Below, one piece after another: positions 1 through 6,288 of a stretch of DNA of 24,237 nucleotides (position 1 is its first letter; the number at the start of each line of letters is the position of its first letter). Location: positions 1 to 24,237 of the forward strand of contig DATMIB010000087.1 in assembly GCA_035554635.1 (NCBI GenBank). The letters are read 5' to 3'. The stretch comes from RPQJ01 sp035554635. Lineage in GTDB: Bacteria; Pseudomonadota; Gammaproteobacteria; Steroidobacterales; Steroidobacteraceae. Both the position numbers and the translations under genes were made by a program. The notes below the pieces were generated by a model. It saw nothing but the letters and a program-made list of their open reading frames with translations, searched no databases and had not been told where the DNA came from.

Positions 1-42
1 CAGGGCTGCGAGCAACTGGTTGTCGATCCGATCGATTTTCAT
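1..42 (-). CDS. Lrp/AsnC-family transcriptional regulator, N-terminal fragment (cut by window edge)
   Basis: Read on the minus strand, an ATG at 42-40 opens a frame that stays open to the window edge and encodes MKIDRIDNQLLAAL. The pattern of Asp, Arg, Ile, Asp followed by a leucine-rich helix is the usual N-terminus of Lrp/AsnC regulators, where the DNA-binding helix-turn-helix begins. Only 14 residues are visible, so the call rests on this short match plus context: it is divergent from alanine dehydrogenase, a classical position for an Lrp-type activator of ald. It probably senses an amino acid such as alanine and controls the neighbouring gene through the paired palindromes at 86-125; that role is inference. 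Confidence 0.65.
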   Translation of the reverse strand, partial: MKIDRIDNQLLAAL

Positions 43-85
43 GGCTTCGCAGGATTTGCCGCCGTGGTGCGGTCGACGCGCAATA

Positions 86-125
86 TCTTGCAAGACCGGC
101 TCGTGTCGCAACCGATTTTGCAAGA
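86..125. promoter_or_regulatory. Two operator-like palindromes between the Lrp-type gene and ald
   Basis: TCTTGCAAGA at 86-95 is a perfect 10-base palindrome. TTTTGCAAGA at 116-125 is the same element with one change. Both are followed within a few bases by CCGG. Their centres lie 30 bases apart, about three helical turns, which places them on the same face of the DNA as expected for a regulator that binds as a dimer of dimers. They lie 45-85 bases upstream of the regulator start and 105-145 bases upstream of ald. The repeat is directly visible; binding by the Lrp-type protein is inferred. Confidence 0.5.
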
Positions 126-230
126 TTCCGGAACCGGCCGCCCCCTATCCTGTGCCGTTGCCCCGCGACGGCGCGGCCGCAGCGCACCATCATCAAAATC
201 TCGTTTCGAGCCTTTGGGAGAGTTCTCGCC

Positions 231-1343
231 ATGCGCATCGGTGTGCCGAAGGAAATCAAGGTCCACGAGTACCGGGTCGGGCTGGTCCCGGCCGCCGCGC
301 GCGAACTGATCGCGGCGGGTCACGAAGTGCTCGTGGAGACGGGCGCCGCGTCGGGCATCGGCTTCGCCGACGCCGATTACGAGCGCGTCGGCGCGAAGAT
401 CGCGGCCACGGCCGCGGAGGTCTTTGCCGCGAGCGACATGATCGTCAAGGTCAAGGAGCCGCAGCCGCAGGAATGCGCGATGCTGCGCAAGGGCCAGGTG
501 CTGTTCACGTACCTGCACCTGGCGCCGGACCCGGCGCAGACCGAGGCGCTCGTGAAGTCTGGCGCGACCTGCATCGCCTACGAGACGGTGACGGCACCGG
601 ACGGTTCGTTGCCGCTGCTGACGCCGATGAGCGAAGTGGCCGGCCGCATGTCGGTGCAGGTCGGTGCGTACTGCCTGCAGAAGGCCAACGGTGGGCGCGG
701 CATCCTGCTCGGCGGCGTGCCCGGCGTGGCGCCGGCCAAGGTCGTCGTGCTCGGCGGCGGCGTGTCGGGCACGCACGCGGTCGAGATGGCCGTCGGCCTG
801 CGCGCCGACGTGACCGTGGTCGACCGCTCGGTGAAGCGCCTGCGCGAACTTTCGGCCATCTTCGGCGCGTCGCTGCGCACCGAGTATTCGACGCAGGATC
901 ACATCGACGCCCTCGTCATCGACGCGGACCTCGTGATCGGCGCGGTGCTGATCGCCGGTGCCGCGGCACCGAAACTCGTCACGCGCGACATGGTCCGCCG
1001 CATGAAGGCGGGCGCCGTGCTCGTCGACATCTCGATCGACCAAGGCGGCTGCTTCGAGACGAGCAAGCCGACCACGCACGCCGACCCGACCTACGTCGTC
1101 GACGACGTGATCCACTACTGCGTCGCGAACATGCCGGGCGCCGTGCCGCGCACGTCGACGTTCGCGCTCAACAACGCCACGCTGCCCTTCGCACGCAAGC
1201 TCGCCGACCTCGGCTGGCAGAAGGCGCTGCGCGCCGACCCGCACCTGGCGAACGGCCTCAACGTGCACGAAGGCCAGATCACGAACGCGCCGGTCGCACG
1301 CGAACTCGGCTACAAGCACGTGCCGATCGCCGCGGTGCTCTGA
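231..1343 (+). CDS. ald: Alanine dehydrogenase
   Basis: This 370-residue protein matches the usual length of NAD-dependent alanine dehydrogenase, which interconverts L-alanine and pyruvate plus ammonium in the cytoplasm. It begins MRIGVPKEIK, the family signature. The known functional residues are all at their canonical positions: Arg15, Lys75 (in VKVKEP), His96 (in YLHLA) and Asp270 (in SIDQGG). The dinucleotide-binding glycine motif GGGVSG lies at 175-180, followed by Asp198, consistent with NAD preference. The ATG is preceded by GGAGAG at 217-222 with eight bases of spacing, supporting this start. It is divergent from an Lrp/AsnC-type gene, so alanine-responsive control is likely. A hairpin at 1353-1380 followed by TTT closes the unit. 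Confidence 0.97.
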   Translation: MRIGVPKEIKVHEYRVGLVPAAARELIAAGHEVLVETGAASGIGFADADYERVGAKIAATAAEVFAASDMIVKVKEPQPQECAMLRKGQVLFTYLHLAPDPAQTEALVKSGATCIAYETVTAPDGSLPLLTPMSEVAGRMSVQVGAYCLQKANGGRGILLGGVPGVAPAKVVVLGGGVSGTHAVEMAVGLRADVTVVDRSVKRLRELSAIFGASLRTEYSTQDHIDALVIDADLVIGAVLIAGAAAPKLVTRDMVRRMKAGAVLVDISIDQGGCFETSKPTTHADPTYVVDDVIHYCVANMPGAVPRTSTFALNNATLPFARKLADLGWQKALRADPHLANGLNVHEGQITNAPVARELGYKHVPIAAVL

Positions 1344-1352
1344 CCCTCCCGA

Positions 1353-1383
1353 CCTCTCCCGCCCGTCGCGGCGGGAGGGGTTT
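1353..1383 (+). terminator. Hairpin terminator after ald
   Basis: CCTCTCCCGCC (1353-1363) pairs with GGCGGGAGGGG (1370-1380) across a six-base loop, with one G-T wobble, and is followed by TTT. It starts 9 bases after the ald stop. The arm resembles the CCTCTCCCG arms of the palindromes at 18498-18590, so it may be a copy of the same dispersed element serving as a terminator. Confidence 0.65.
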
Positions 1384-1447
1384 GGCAAACGACCGCACGA
1401 CGGCGGCGCCCTAGGAGCCGGGCGGGGAACACGCTAGGCTTTGTTCC

Positions 1448-2272
1448 ATGCAGCGCACGCCACTGCGGTTCGACGACCAGGTGGTCCTGGTGACGGGGGC
1501 CTCGAGCGGCATCGGCCGTGAGACGGCACTCGCGTTCGCCGCCGCCGGTGCGTGCGTGGTGCTGGTGGCGCGTCGGGCCGAAGCACTCGCGGAGGTCGCC
1601 GCCGCGATTCGCAAGACCGGCGGGCGCGCGATCGCCGTGCCCGCCGACGTCACCGACGCCGCTGCCGTGCAGCGCTGTTTTCGTCGGGCGCTCGCCCGGT
1701 TCGGCCGGCTCGACGTCGTCGTCAACAACGCGGGCGTCCTGCTCCCGTCCCCCGTCGCGACGCTCGATCCGGTCGATCTGCAACGCATGCTCGACGTGAA
1801 TTTGTTCGGGGCACTGCACGTGATGCAGGCCGCCGTGCGACAGATGCGCCGGCAGGCGGGCGGCGGCCACATCGTCAATGTCGGCAGCCTGGCGGGGCGG
1901 CGCGGTTATTCGCCGATCGGCGGTTATTCCGCGACCAAGTTTGCACTGGTCGGGCTGACCGAGGCGCTGCGAACCGAACTCGCCGACAGCAAGGTCCACG
2001 TCTCGCTGGTGCTGCCCGGCGTCGTCGACACCCCCATGGCCGAAAGGATCGACGACGACCCCACCGGCACGGGCATCTGGCCGAAAGCCTGGAACATGCC
2101 GCGGTCGTGGGTGGTCTGGGCGATCTTCGCCGCCGTGCGCCTGAAGCTCACCGAAGTGTCGGTGCCACCCGGCAGTGCGCTGGCGGAGAAGATCGCGGCG
2201 CTGGCTCCGGGGACGGCCGACACGCTCGTCCGTTCCCTGACGAATTTCGTGCGCCGGAAGGGCCGGCGCTGA
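1448..2272 (+). CDS. Short-chain dehydrogenase/reductase (SDR) family oxidoreductase
   Basis: A 274-residue classical SDR. The NAD(P)-binding motif TGASSGIG is at about 16-23, the NNAG motif follows around residue 93, and the catalytic residues are Ser147, Tyr160 and Lys164 (YSATK). The SLVLPGVVDTPM segment after the active site is typical of the family. The C-terminal 70 residues carry a Trp-rich stretch and a basic end (RRKGRR), which may form a substrate lid or a membrane-surface contact. The substrate cannot be told from sequence. The stop overlaps the ribosome-binding site of the following crotonase gene, so the two are probably co-transcribed and a role in acyl-CoA or lipid oxidation is plausible. 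It could equally act on an unrelated alcohol or ketone. Confidence 0.9.
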   Translation: MQRTPLRFDDQVVLVTGASSGIGRETALAFAAAGACVVLVARRAEALAEVAAAIRKTGGRAIAVPADVTDAAAVQRCFRRALARFGRLDVVVNNAGVLLPSPVATLDPVDLQRMLDVNLFGALHVMQAAVRQMRRQAGGGHIVNVGSLAGRRGYSPIGGYSATKFALVGLTEALRTELADSKVHVSLVLPGVVDTPMAERIDDDPTGTGIWPKAWNMPRSWVVWAIFAAVRLKLTEVSVPPGSALAEKIAALAPGTADTLVRSLTNFVRRKGRR

Positions 2273-2280
2273 GGTCCCGT

Positions 2281-3117
2281 ATGTCCGAACCGTTCGCGAA
2301 CCTGGCGATCGAACGCCACGACGGCGTCGTCACGCTCTACCTCGATCGTCCCGACAAGCTCAACGCGCTGCACCGGCCGCTCTGGCACGCGATCCCCGAG
2401 GCCGTCGCCACGCTCGATCGCGACCCGGCGGTGCGCGCGATCGTGCTGGCCGGCAAGGGCAAGGCATTCTGCGCCGGCATCGACCTCGTCGATCACGCGC
2501 CGACGCTGGCCGCCGGCGGCTCGCTCTCGGGGATCGAAGGCTCGGCGGTCGCCAAGCGCCGCCAGCTCTACGACGACATCCGCGCCTACCAGCGCACCGC
2601 GTCGTGCTTCGCGGACACGAACAAGCCGGTGATTGCTGCCGTGCACGGCGCCTGCCTCGGCGCGGGCATGGACCTGATCACGGCGTGCGACTTGCGCATC
2701 GCCTCGGCGGACGCGGTCTTTTCCGTGCGCGAGACACGCATCGCGATGGTCGCCGACGTGGGTTCGCTGCAGCGCCTGCCGCGGCTCATCGGTGACGGCA
2801 TCGCGCGCGAATGGATCTTCACCGGCGCCGACTACGACGCGACGCGGGCCCACGCGGTGCAGTTGCTCAACGAGGTGCTGCCGGACCACGACGCGCTGAT
2901 GCAGCGCGCACACGCGCTCGCGAGTGCGATCGCAGCCAACTCACCGCTTGCTGTTCAAGGCGCCAAGCAGGTGCTGGGATTTGCCTCTCGTCGCGAGGTC
3001 GACGCAAACCTCGACTACGTCGCGTTGTGGAATTCGGCCTTCCTGCATTCGGAAGACCTCGGCGAGGCCACGCGCGCGTTCATTGAGCGGCGGCCGCCGA
3101 GTTTCCGCGGCCAGTGA
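2281..3117 (+). CDS. Crotonase-fold enzyme, probable delta(3,5)-delta(2,4)-dienoyl-CoA isomerase
   Basis: A 278-residue enoyl-CoA hydratase/isomerase family protein. The oxyanion-hole segments are visible as FCAGIDL and GACLGAGMD. Three acidic residues, Asp131 (GMDLITACD), Glu151 (SVRET) and Asp159 (VADVGSLQRLP), occupy the pattern and spacing of the Asp176/Glu196/Asp204 set of mammalian dienoyl-CoA isomerase ECH1. The ADVGxLQRLPxxIG stretch is likewise characteristic of ECH1. This favours isomerisation of 3,5-dienoyl-CoA intermediates in beta-oxidation of odd-position unsaturated fatty acids rather than plain hydration. The start is supported by GAGG at 2271-2274, which overlaps the stop of the SDR gene, so the pair looks translationally linked. 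A simple enoyl-CoA hydratase is the alternative. Confidence 0.9.
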   Translation: MSEPFANLAIERHDGVVTLYLDRPDKLNALHRPLWHAIPEAVATLDRDPAVRAIVLAGKGKAFCAGIDLVDHAPTLAAGGSLSGIEGSAVAKRRQLYDDIRAYQRTASCFADTNKPVIAAVHGACLGAGMDLITACDLRIASADAVFSVRETRIAMVADVGSLQRLPRLIGDGIAREWIFTGADYDATRAHAVQLLNEVLPDHDALMQRAHALASAIAANSPLAVQGAKQVLGFASRREVDANLDYVALWNSAFLHSEDLGEATRAFIERRPPSFRGQ

Positions 3118-3122
3118 CGCCG

Positions 3123-3151
3123 TCGGCCGCGGGCAGAACACCCGCGGCCGA
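3123..3151. terminator. Bidirectional hairpin between convergent crotonase and RRM genes
   Basis: TCGGCCGCGGG (3123-3133) and CCCGCGGCCGA (3141-3151) form a perfect 11-base-pair stem with a seven-base loop, sitting six bases after the crotonase stop and 22 bases beyond the RRM gene stop. There is no T tract, so it is a strong hairpin in terminator position rather than a textbook intrinsic terminator. Confidence 0.6.
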
Positions 3152-3172
3152 ACAGCGATCGCTCGACGTCGG

Positions 3173-3436
3173 TCAGCGACGCGGACGGTCCGTCTTCGCC
3201 TGCGCCTCGTTGACCTTGAGCGCACGGCCGCCCATCTCATGGCCGTTCAAGCTCTGTATTGCCCGCGCGGCTTCCGAGTTCGACGTCATCTCGACGAAGC
3301 CAAAGCCACGAGGCTGGCCGGTGTCGCGATCGGTGATCAGGGCGACGGAATCGACCGTGCCGTGCGCCGCGAACAGGGATCGCACCGCAGCCTCGTCGGC
3401 CGAAAATGGCAGGTTGCCAACGTAGATCTTGCTCAT
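3173..3436 (-). CDS. Small RNA-binding protein with a single RRM domain
   Basis: An 87-residue protein made almost entirely of one RNA recognition motif. RNP2 is at the N-terminus (KIYVGNLPF) and RNP1 at about 43-50 (RGFGFVEM), both with their aromatic RNA-stacking residues. The tail is short and basic (KTDRPRR). Such single-RRM proteins bind single-stranded RNA in the cytoplasm and in several bacteria are cold-inducible; a role here in RNA chaperoning or translation is inferred. The frame is open far upstream, but MSKIYVGNLPFS is the family N-terminus and GGAG lies upstream of this ATG, so this start is preferred. A start palindrome TCATCGATGA overlaps the initiation codon. It is divergent from an IF-1 gene, which fits a translation-related role. 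Confidence 0.93.
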   Translation of the reverse strand: MSKIYVGNLPFSADEAAVRSLFAAHGTVDSVALITDRDTGQPRGFGFVEMTSNSEAARAIQSLNGHEMGGRALKVNEAQAKTDRPRR

Positions 3437-3557
3437 CGATGAATGCTCCGCGATGGTCCGCGTCGCGCCCGAAGGCTTCAAGCGACGTGAGGACCCTGAA
3501 ACAAGGCATGCGGCGGCGCGGCTGAGCTCCAGAGCGAGTCGCGCTGGCGATCGCAGA

Positions 3558-3641
3558 CGCGTGGCAACGGTGCCACGTGGATCGGAAACTCTTCGGCTTA
3601 GCGCGGGTCCCGGTGAAAGCGCCAACCCTGGCGAGGGGACC
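3558..3641 (-). promoter_or_regulatory. Potential structured RNA in the RRM gene leader
   Basis: Read on either strand, GGTCCC (3606-3611) pairs with GGGACC (3636-3641), enclosing a second stem CGCCA (3620-3624) with TGGCG (3629-3633). Downstream in the same minus-strand leader, GTGGCA (3561-3566) and TGCCAC (3571-3576) pair around a four-base loop, extendable to nine pairs (3558-3579) with one wobble. Three perfect stems in 84 bases of what should be untranslated leader point to a folded 5' region. Chance pairing is a real alternative in DNA this rich in G and C. Confidence 0.35.
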
Positions 3642-3674
3642 TGAACAGAAGTGGAAGGGAGACTACCCGCGCCG

Positions 3675-3680
3675 AGTATA
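3675..3680 (-). promoter_or_regulatory. Candidate -10 box for the RRM gene
   Basis: On the minus strand this reads TATACT, five of six matches to the sigma-70 -10 consensus and one of the few AT-rich hexamers in the gap. I see no good -35 box at the right distance. If it is used, the transcript would begin near 3668 and carry a leader of about 230 bases. Confidence 0.35.
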
Positions 3681-3779
3681 CGCACATGTTCTCGCCGCCG
3701 GGCGAGCGATTGCTCGACCGCGCCTGTTTTTGCTGTATGGTGCTCGCGCCGCCTGACGCGTCATCTGCTGACGTGCCGC

Positions 3780-3808
3780 GCCGAAACTTCTGCAGAAGCT
3801 CCTTCGGC
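3780..3808 (+). promoter_or_regulatory. Hairpin in the IF-1 mRNA leader
   Basis: GCCGAA (3780-3785) pairs with TTCGGC (3803-3808), and inside it CTTC (3787-3790) pairs with GAAG (3795-3798) around TGCA; CTTCTGCAGAAG is also a perfect 12-base palindrome in the DNA. The element ends 69 bases before the IF-1 start. It could be a leader RNA structure or a protein-binding site; the sequence alone does not decide. Confidence 0.35.
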
Positions 3809-3877
3809 CTAGAACGCTCCGTTCATCTCTGTGTCGACGGCATCGCACACCGCACCGCCGACCCATCGAGGTAAATC

Positions 3878-4150
3878 GTGGCCAAGGAAGAACTCATCGA
3901 CATGCAGGGCGTTGTCAAACTGGTCCTGCCAGACACTCGCTTTCTCGTCACGCTCGAGAACGGCGTCGAAATCACTGCTTATCTTTCCGGAAAGATGCGC
4001 AAGCACCGGATCAGGATCCTCGCGGGCGACAAGGTGACGCTCGAGATGTCTCCCTACGACCTGACGAAGGGCCGAATCAACTTTCGTCACAAGGACGACC
4101 GCCCGGCTCCGCCTCCGGGGCAGCGCCAGAATTTCTTCCGGCGTCGTTGA
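3878..4150 (+). CDS. infA: Translation initiation factor IF-1 (short S1/OB-fold protein)
   Basis: A 90-residue IF-1. The OB-fold signature is clear: MAKEELIDMQGVV, then TAYLSGKMRKHRIRILAGDK and YDLTKGRINFR. IF-1 binds the ribosomal A site of the 30S subunit with IF-2 and IF-3 during initiation. E. coli IF-1 has 72 residues; this one has a C-terminal extension, HKDDRP to NFFRRR, Pro-rich and ending in arginines. That tail is typical of the second IF-1 copy of betaproteobacteria, so another infA near the ribosomal protein operon is expected elsewhere. Translation starts at GTG, with GAGG at 3868-3871 six bases upstream. The paired RRM protein suggests a stress- or cold-related translation module; this is inference. 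Confidence 0.95.
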   Translation: MAKEELIDMQGVVKLVLPDTRFLVTLENGVEITAYLSGKMRKHRIRILAGDKVTLEMSPYDLTKGRINFRHKDDRPAPPPGQRQNFFRRR

Positions 4151-4162
4151 GGCGAGGCCACG

Positions 4163-4190
4163 CGTCCGCCGGACGCCACGTCGTGTGGCG
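4163..4190 (+). terminator. Overlapping hairpins after the IF-1 gene
   Basis: CGTCC (4163-4167) pairs with GGACG (4171-4175), and CGCCAC (4174-4179) pairs with GTGGCG (4185-4190). The two stems share 4174-4175, so they compete with each other. They begin 12 bases after the IF-1 stop and lack a T tract; a terminator or transcript-end stabiliser is likely. Confidence 0.4.
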
Positions 4191-4241
4191 ACGGCGGCGC
4201 CGGCCTACAGACTCGACGACGACGCGCGCGCATTGTGAGCC

Positions 4242-4466
4242 ATGAGCACGGAACTGCTGCACGGCTTCGCCGCGCCTTCGGGGCCACGCGCAGGCACACC
4301 CGAGGACCATTCGACGGAGAAATCCTCGATCCTCGGACGCGCCGCAATCACCGAAGCGGAACTGCTTTGCGCAAGGTCGTGCGGCAATCGCGCCGGGGAG
4401 TTCGCCGCATTGGCGGAACTGCGCCAACTCTGGCAGCGCTACATGGCCGCCGACCGCGTTCCGTAA
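4242..4466 (+). CDS. Hypothetical small protein, 74 residues
   Basis: An open frame from ATG at 4242 to TAA at 4464-4466, placed between the IF-1 gene and the convergent fadD gene. The codons favour G or C in third position at a coding-like level. The C-terminal half (ITEAELLCARSC to LRQLWQRYMAADRVP) looks like one or two amphipathic helices, while the first 25 residues are Gly/Pro/Ser-rich. Upstream of the ATG only a weak GTGAG is present. I recognise no family. It may be a real small protein or a chance frame in GC-rich DNA; without it, 4151-4542 would be empty apart from hairpins. Confidence 0.4.
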   Translation: MSTELLHGFAAPSGPRAGTPEDHSTEKSSILGRAAITEAELLCARSCGNRAGEFAALAELRQLWQRYMAADRVP

Positions 4467-4472
4467 CCGCCC

Positions 4473-4489
4473 GGCGCGCGGGGCGCGCC
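4473..4489. terminator. GC hairpin between convergent small ORF and fadD
   Basis: GGCGCGC (4473-4479) and GCGCGCC (4483-4489) form a perfect seven-base-pair stem with a three-base loop, between the end of the small frame and the fadD stop. There is no T tract. It is placed where a bidirectional terminator is expected. Confidence 0.35.
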
Positions 4490-4542
4490 ACGGCATCCGC
4501 CGGCGGCTTGCCGTTCGGCTGGAAGCCGTGCACGTCCGCTCG

Positions 4543-6252
4543 TCATGCACGAATCGCCTGCTCCGCCGGCTTCGGCGCTTCGCGCAGCTCGCGGCGGAGG
4601 ATCTTGCCGACATTGGTCTTCGGCAATTCGTCGCGGAACTCGATGTACTTCGGCTTCTTGTAGCCCGTCAGGTTGGCCTTGCAGAAGTCCATCAACTCCT
4701 CGACGGTCAACGCCGGATCCTTGCGCACCACGAAGACCTTGACGGCCTCGCCGGACTTCTCGTCCGTCACGCCGATCGCCGCGCACTCGACGACGCCGGG
4801 GTGAGTCGCGATGACCGCCTCGATCTCGTTCGGGTACACGTTGAAGCCCGAAACGAGGATCATGTCCTTCTTGCGGTCGACGATGCGGATGTACCCGCGC
4901 TCGTCCATGATGCCGATGTCACCCGACTTGAAGAATCCGTCCGGTGTCATGACCTTCTCGGTCTCGTCGGGACGGTTCCAGTACCCGGCCATCACCTGCG
5001 GCCCGCGGATCGCGATCTCGCCGGCTTCACCGAGCGGCAGCGGCCGGCCGGCATCGTCGAGGATCGCGATTTCGGTGTTCGGGAACGGCAGGCCGATCGT
5101 GCCGTTGAATGTCGCGTTGGTGATCGGGTTGCAGGTCGCCACGGGCGAGGTTTCCGACAGCCCGTAGCCCTCGATGATCGGCAACCCGGTGAGCGCCTGC
5201 CACTTGTCGCTGACTGCCTTCTGCACGGCCATGCCACCGCCGTTCGCGACCCGCAGGCTCGAGAAGTCGAGCTTGCGGAATTCGGGGTGCTCGCACAGCG
5301 CGTTGTAGAGCGTGTTGACGCCCGGCAGCACGTTGAACTTGTACTTGCCCAGCTCCGCCACGAGCCCGTCGAGGTCGCGCGGGTTCGGGATCAGCACGTT
5401 GAGCGTACCGATCCGCACGCCGAACAGGCAGTTCACGACCAGCGCGAACACGTGGTACAGCGGCAGCGCGCAGATGTAGACGAACTGTTCGGGCACGGGG
5501 CCCCGCGAGGTGTCCTGCAACGCCGGCACGATCCAGGCGTCCATCTGCAGCACGTTGGCGACGAGGTTACGGTGCGTCAGCGTCGCGCCCTTCGAGACGC
5601 CGGTCGTGCCGCCCGTGTATTGCAGGAACGCGACGTCGCCGGGGCCGACCGGCACGGGCTCGGGCTTGCGTCGCGCACCCGCGTCGAGCACGTCAGTGAA
5701 GCGCACGTGCCCCGGCAGCGAATAGGCCGGCACGAGCTTGCGCACCTTGCGCACTGCGAAATTCACGATCGCACCCTTGGGGAAGCCGAGCATGTCGCCG
5801 AGCGAGGCGACGACCACGTGCTTGACCGCCGTCCGCGCGACGACCTGCTGCAGCGTCGCGGCGAAGTTCTCGAGGATGACGATGGCCTCGGCGCCCGAAT
5901 CACGGAGCTGGTGTTCGAGCTCGCGCGGCGTGTAGAGCGGGTTGACGTTGACCACGACGCAGCCCGCACGCAGCACGCCGGCCAGCGCGATCGGGTACTG
6001 CACCACGTTCGGCATCATGATCGCGACGCGCGTGCCGCGCGCCACGCCCTGCTGCTGCAGCCAGGAGGCGAACGCCGCGGAATAGCGGTCGATCTCGCCG
6101 AAGGTGAAGAACTTGTCCATGTACGCGTACGCGTTGCGCGCCGCGTGCTTGCGGAAGCCCTCCTCGAGCAGCTGGACGAGCGAAGAGTACTGGTCGACGT
6201 CCACGTCGTGCGGGACGCCGGGTGGGTAATGCTTGAGCCAGAAGCGATCCAT
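4543..6252 (-). CDS. fadD: Long-chain-fatty-acid--CoA ligase
   Basis: A 569-residue AMP-forming acyl-CoA synthetase, close to the FadD length. It activates free long-chain fatty acids to acyl-CoA at the inner face of the membrane, feeding beta-oxidation. The N-terminus (FWLKHYPPGVPHDVD) is typical of proteobacterial FadD. The nucleotide-binding loop YTGGTTGVSKGA lies near residue 215, the GYGLSETSP motif near 360, and the fatty-acid signature region with GDIGIMDERGYIRIVDRKKD near 445. The conserved C-terminal Lys is in KTNVGKILRREL. The gene sits 36 bases after the cyclophilin gene on the same strand and is likely the last gene of the minus-strand run from 8871. A promoter of its own in the short gap is not obvious. 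Confidence 0.97.
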   Translation of the reverse strand: MDRFWLKHYPPGVPHDVDVDQYSSLVQLLEEGFRKHAARNAYAYMDKFFTFGEIDRYSAAFASWLQQQGVARGTRVAIMMPNVVQYPIALAGVLRAGCVVVNVNPLYTPRELEHQLRDSGAEAIVILENFAATLQQVVARTAVKHVVVASLGDMLGFPKGAIVNFAVRKVRKLVPAYSLPGHVRFTDVLDAGARRKPEPVPVGPGDVAFLQYTGGTTGVSKGATLTHRNLVANVLQMDAWIVPALQDTSRGPVPEQFVYICALPLYHVFALVVNCLFGVRIGTLNVLIPNPRDLDGLVAELGKYKFNVLPGVNTLYNALCEHPEFRKLDFSSLRVANGGGMAVQKAVSDKWQALTGLPIIEGYGLSETSPVATCNPITNATFNGTIGLPFPNTEIAILDDAGRPLPLGEAGEIAIRGPQVMAGYWNRPDETEKVMTPDGFFKSGDIGIMDERGYIRIVDRKKDMILVSGFNVYPNEIEAVIATHPGVVECAAIGVTDEKSGEAVKVFVVRKDPALTVEELMDFCKANLTGYKKPKYIEFRDELPKTNVGKILRRELREAPKPAEQAIRA

Positions 6253-6288
6253 GTTGTCCCCCCAACTACGAACTGGCCCCGGCCTGCC

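Larger units (their letters stand above)
3437..3877. other. 441-base divergent control region between RRM and IF-1 genes
   Basis: No convincing gene lies here; short open frames in this stretch have no recognisable protein pattern. It holds a -10-like box for the RRM gene (3675-3680), a two-level hairpin (3606-3641), a further hairpin (3558-3579), and a hairpin in the IF-1 leader (3780-3808). Both flanking genes would therefore have long leaders, roughly 230 and over 100 bases, if the transcripts start near 3670 and 3740. That is unusual for such short genes and suggests post-transcriptional control. Confidence 0.5.

Noticed and set aside
20..1414. A 464-codon frame over the ald region, and a 449-codon frame on the other strand
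   Set aside because: Both are shadows of ald; ald has all catalytic residues at canonical positions and a ribosome-binding site.
3437..3685. Longer version of the RRM protein with an 83-residue N-terminal extension
   Set aside because: The extension is Pro/Ser/Arg-rich and unlike a protein domain; the family begins at MSKIYVGNLP, which has its own ribosome site.
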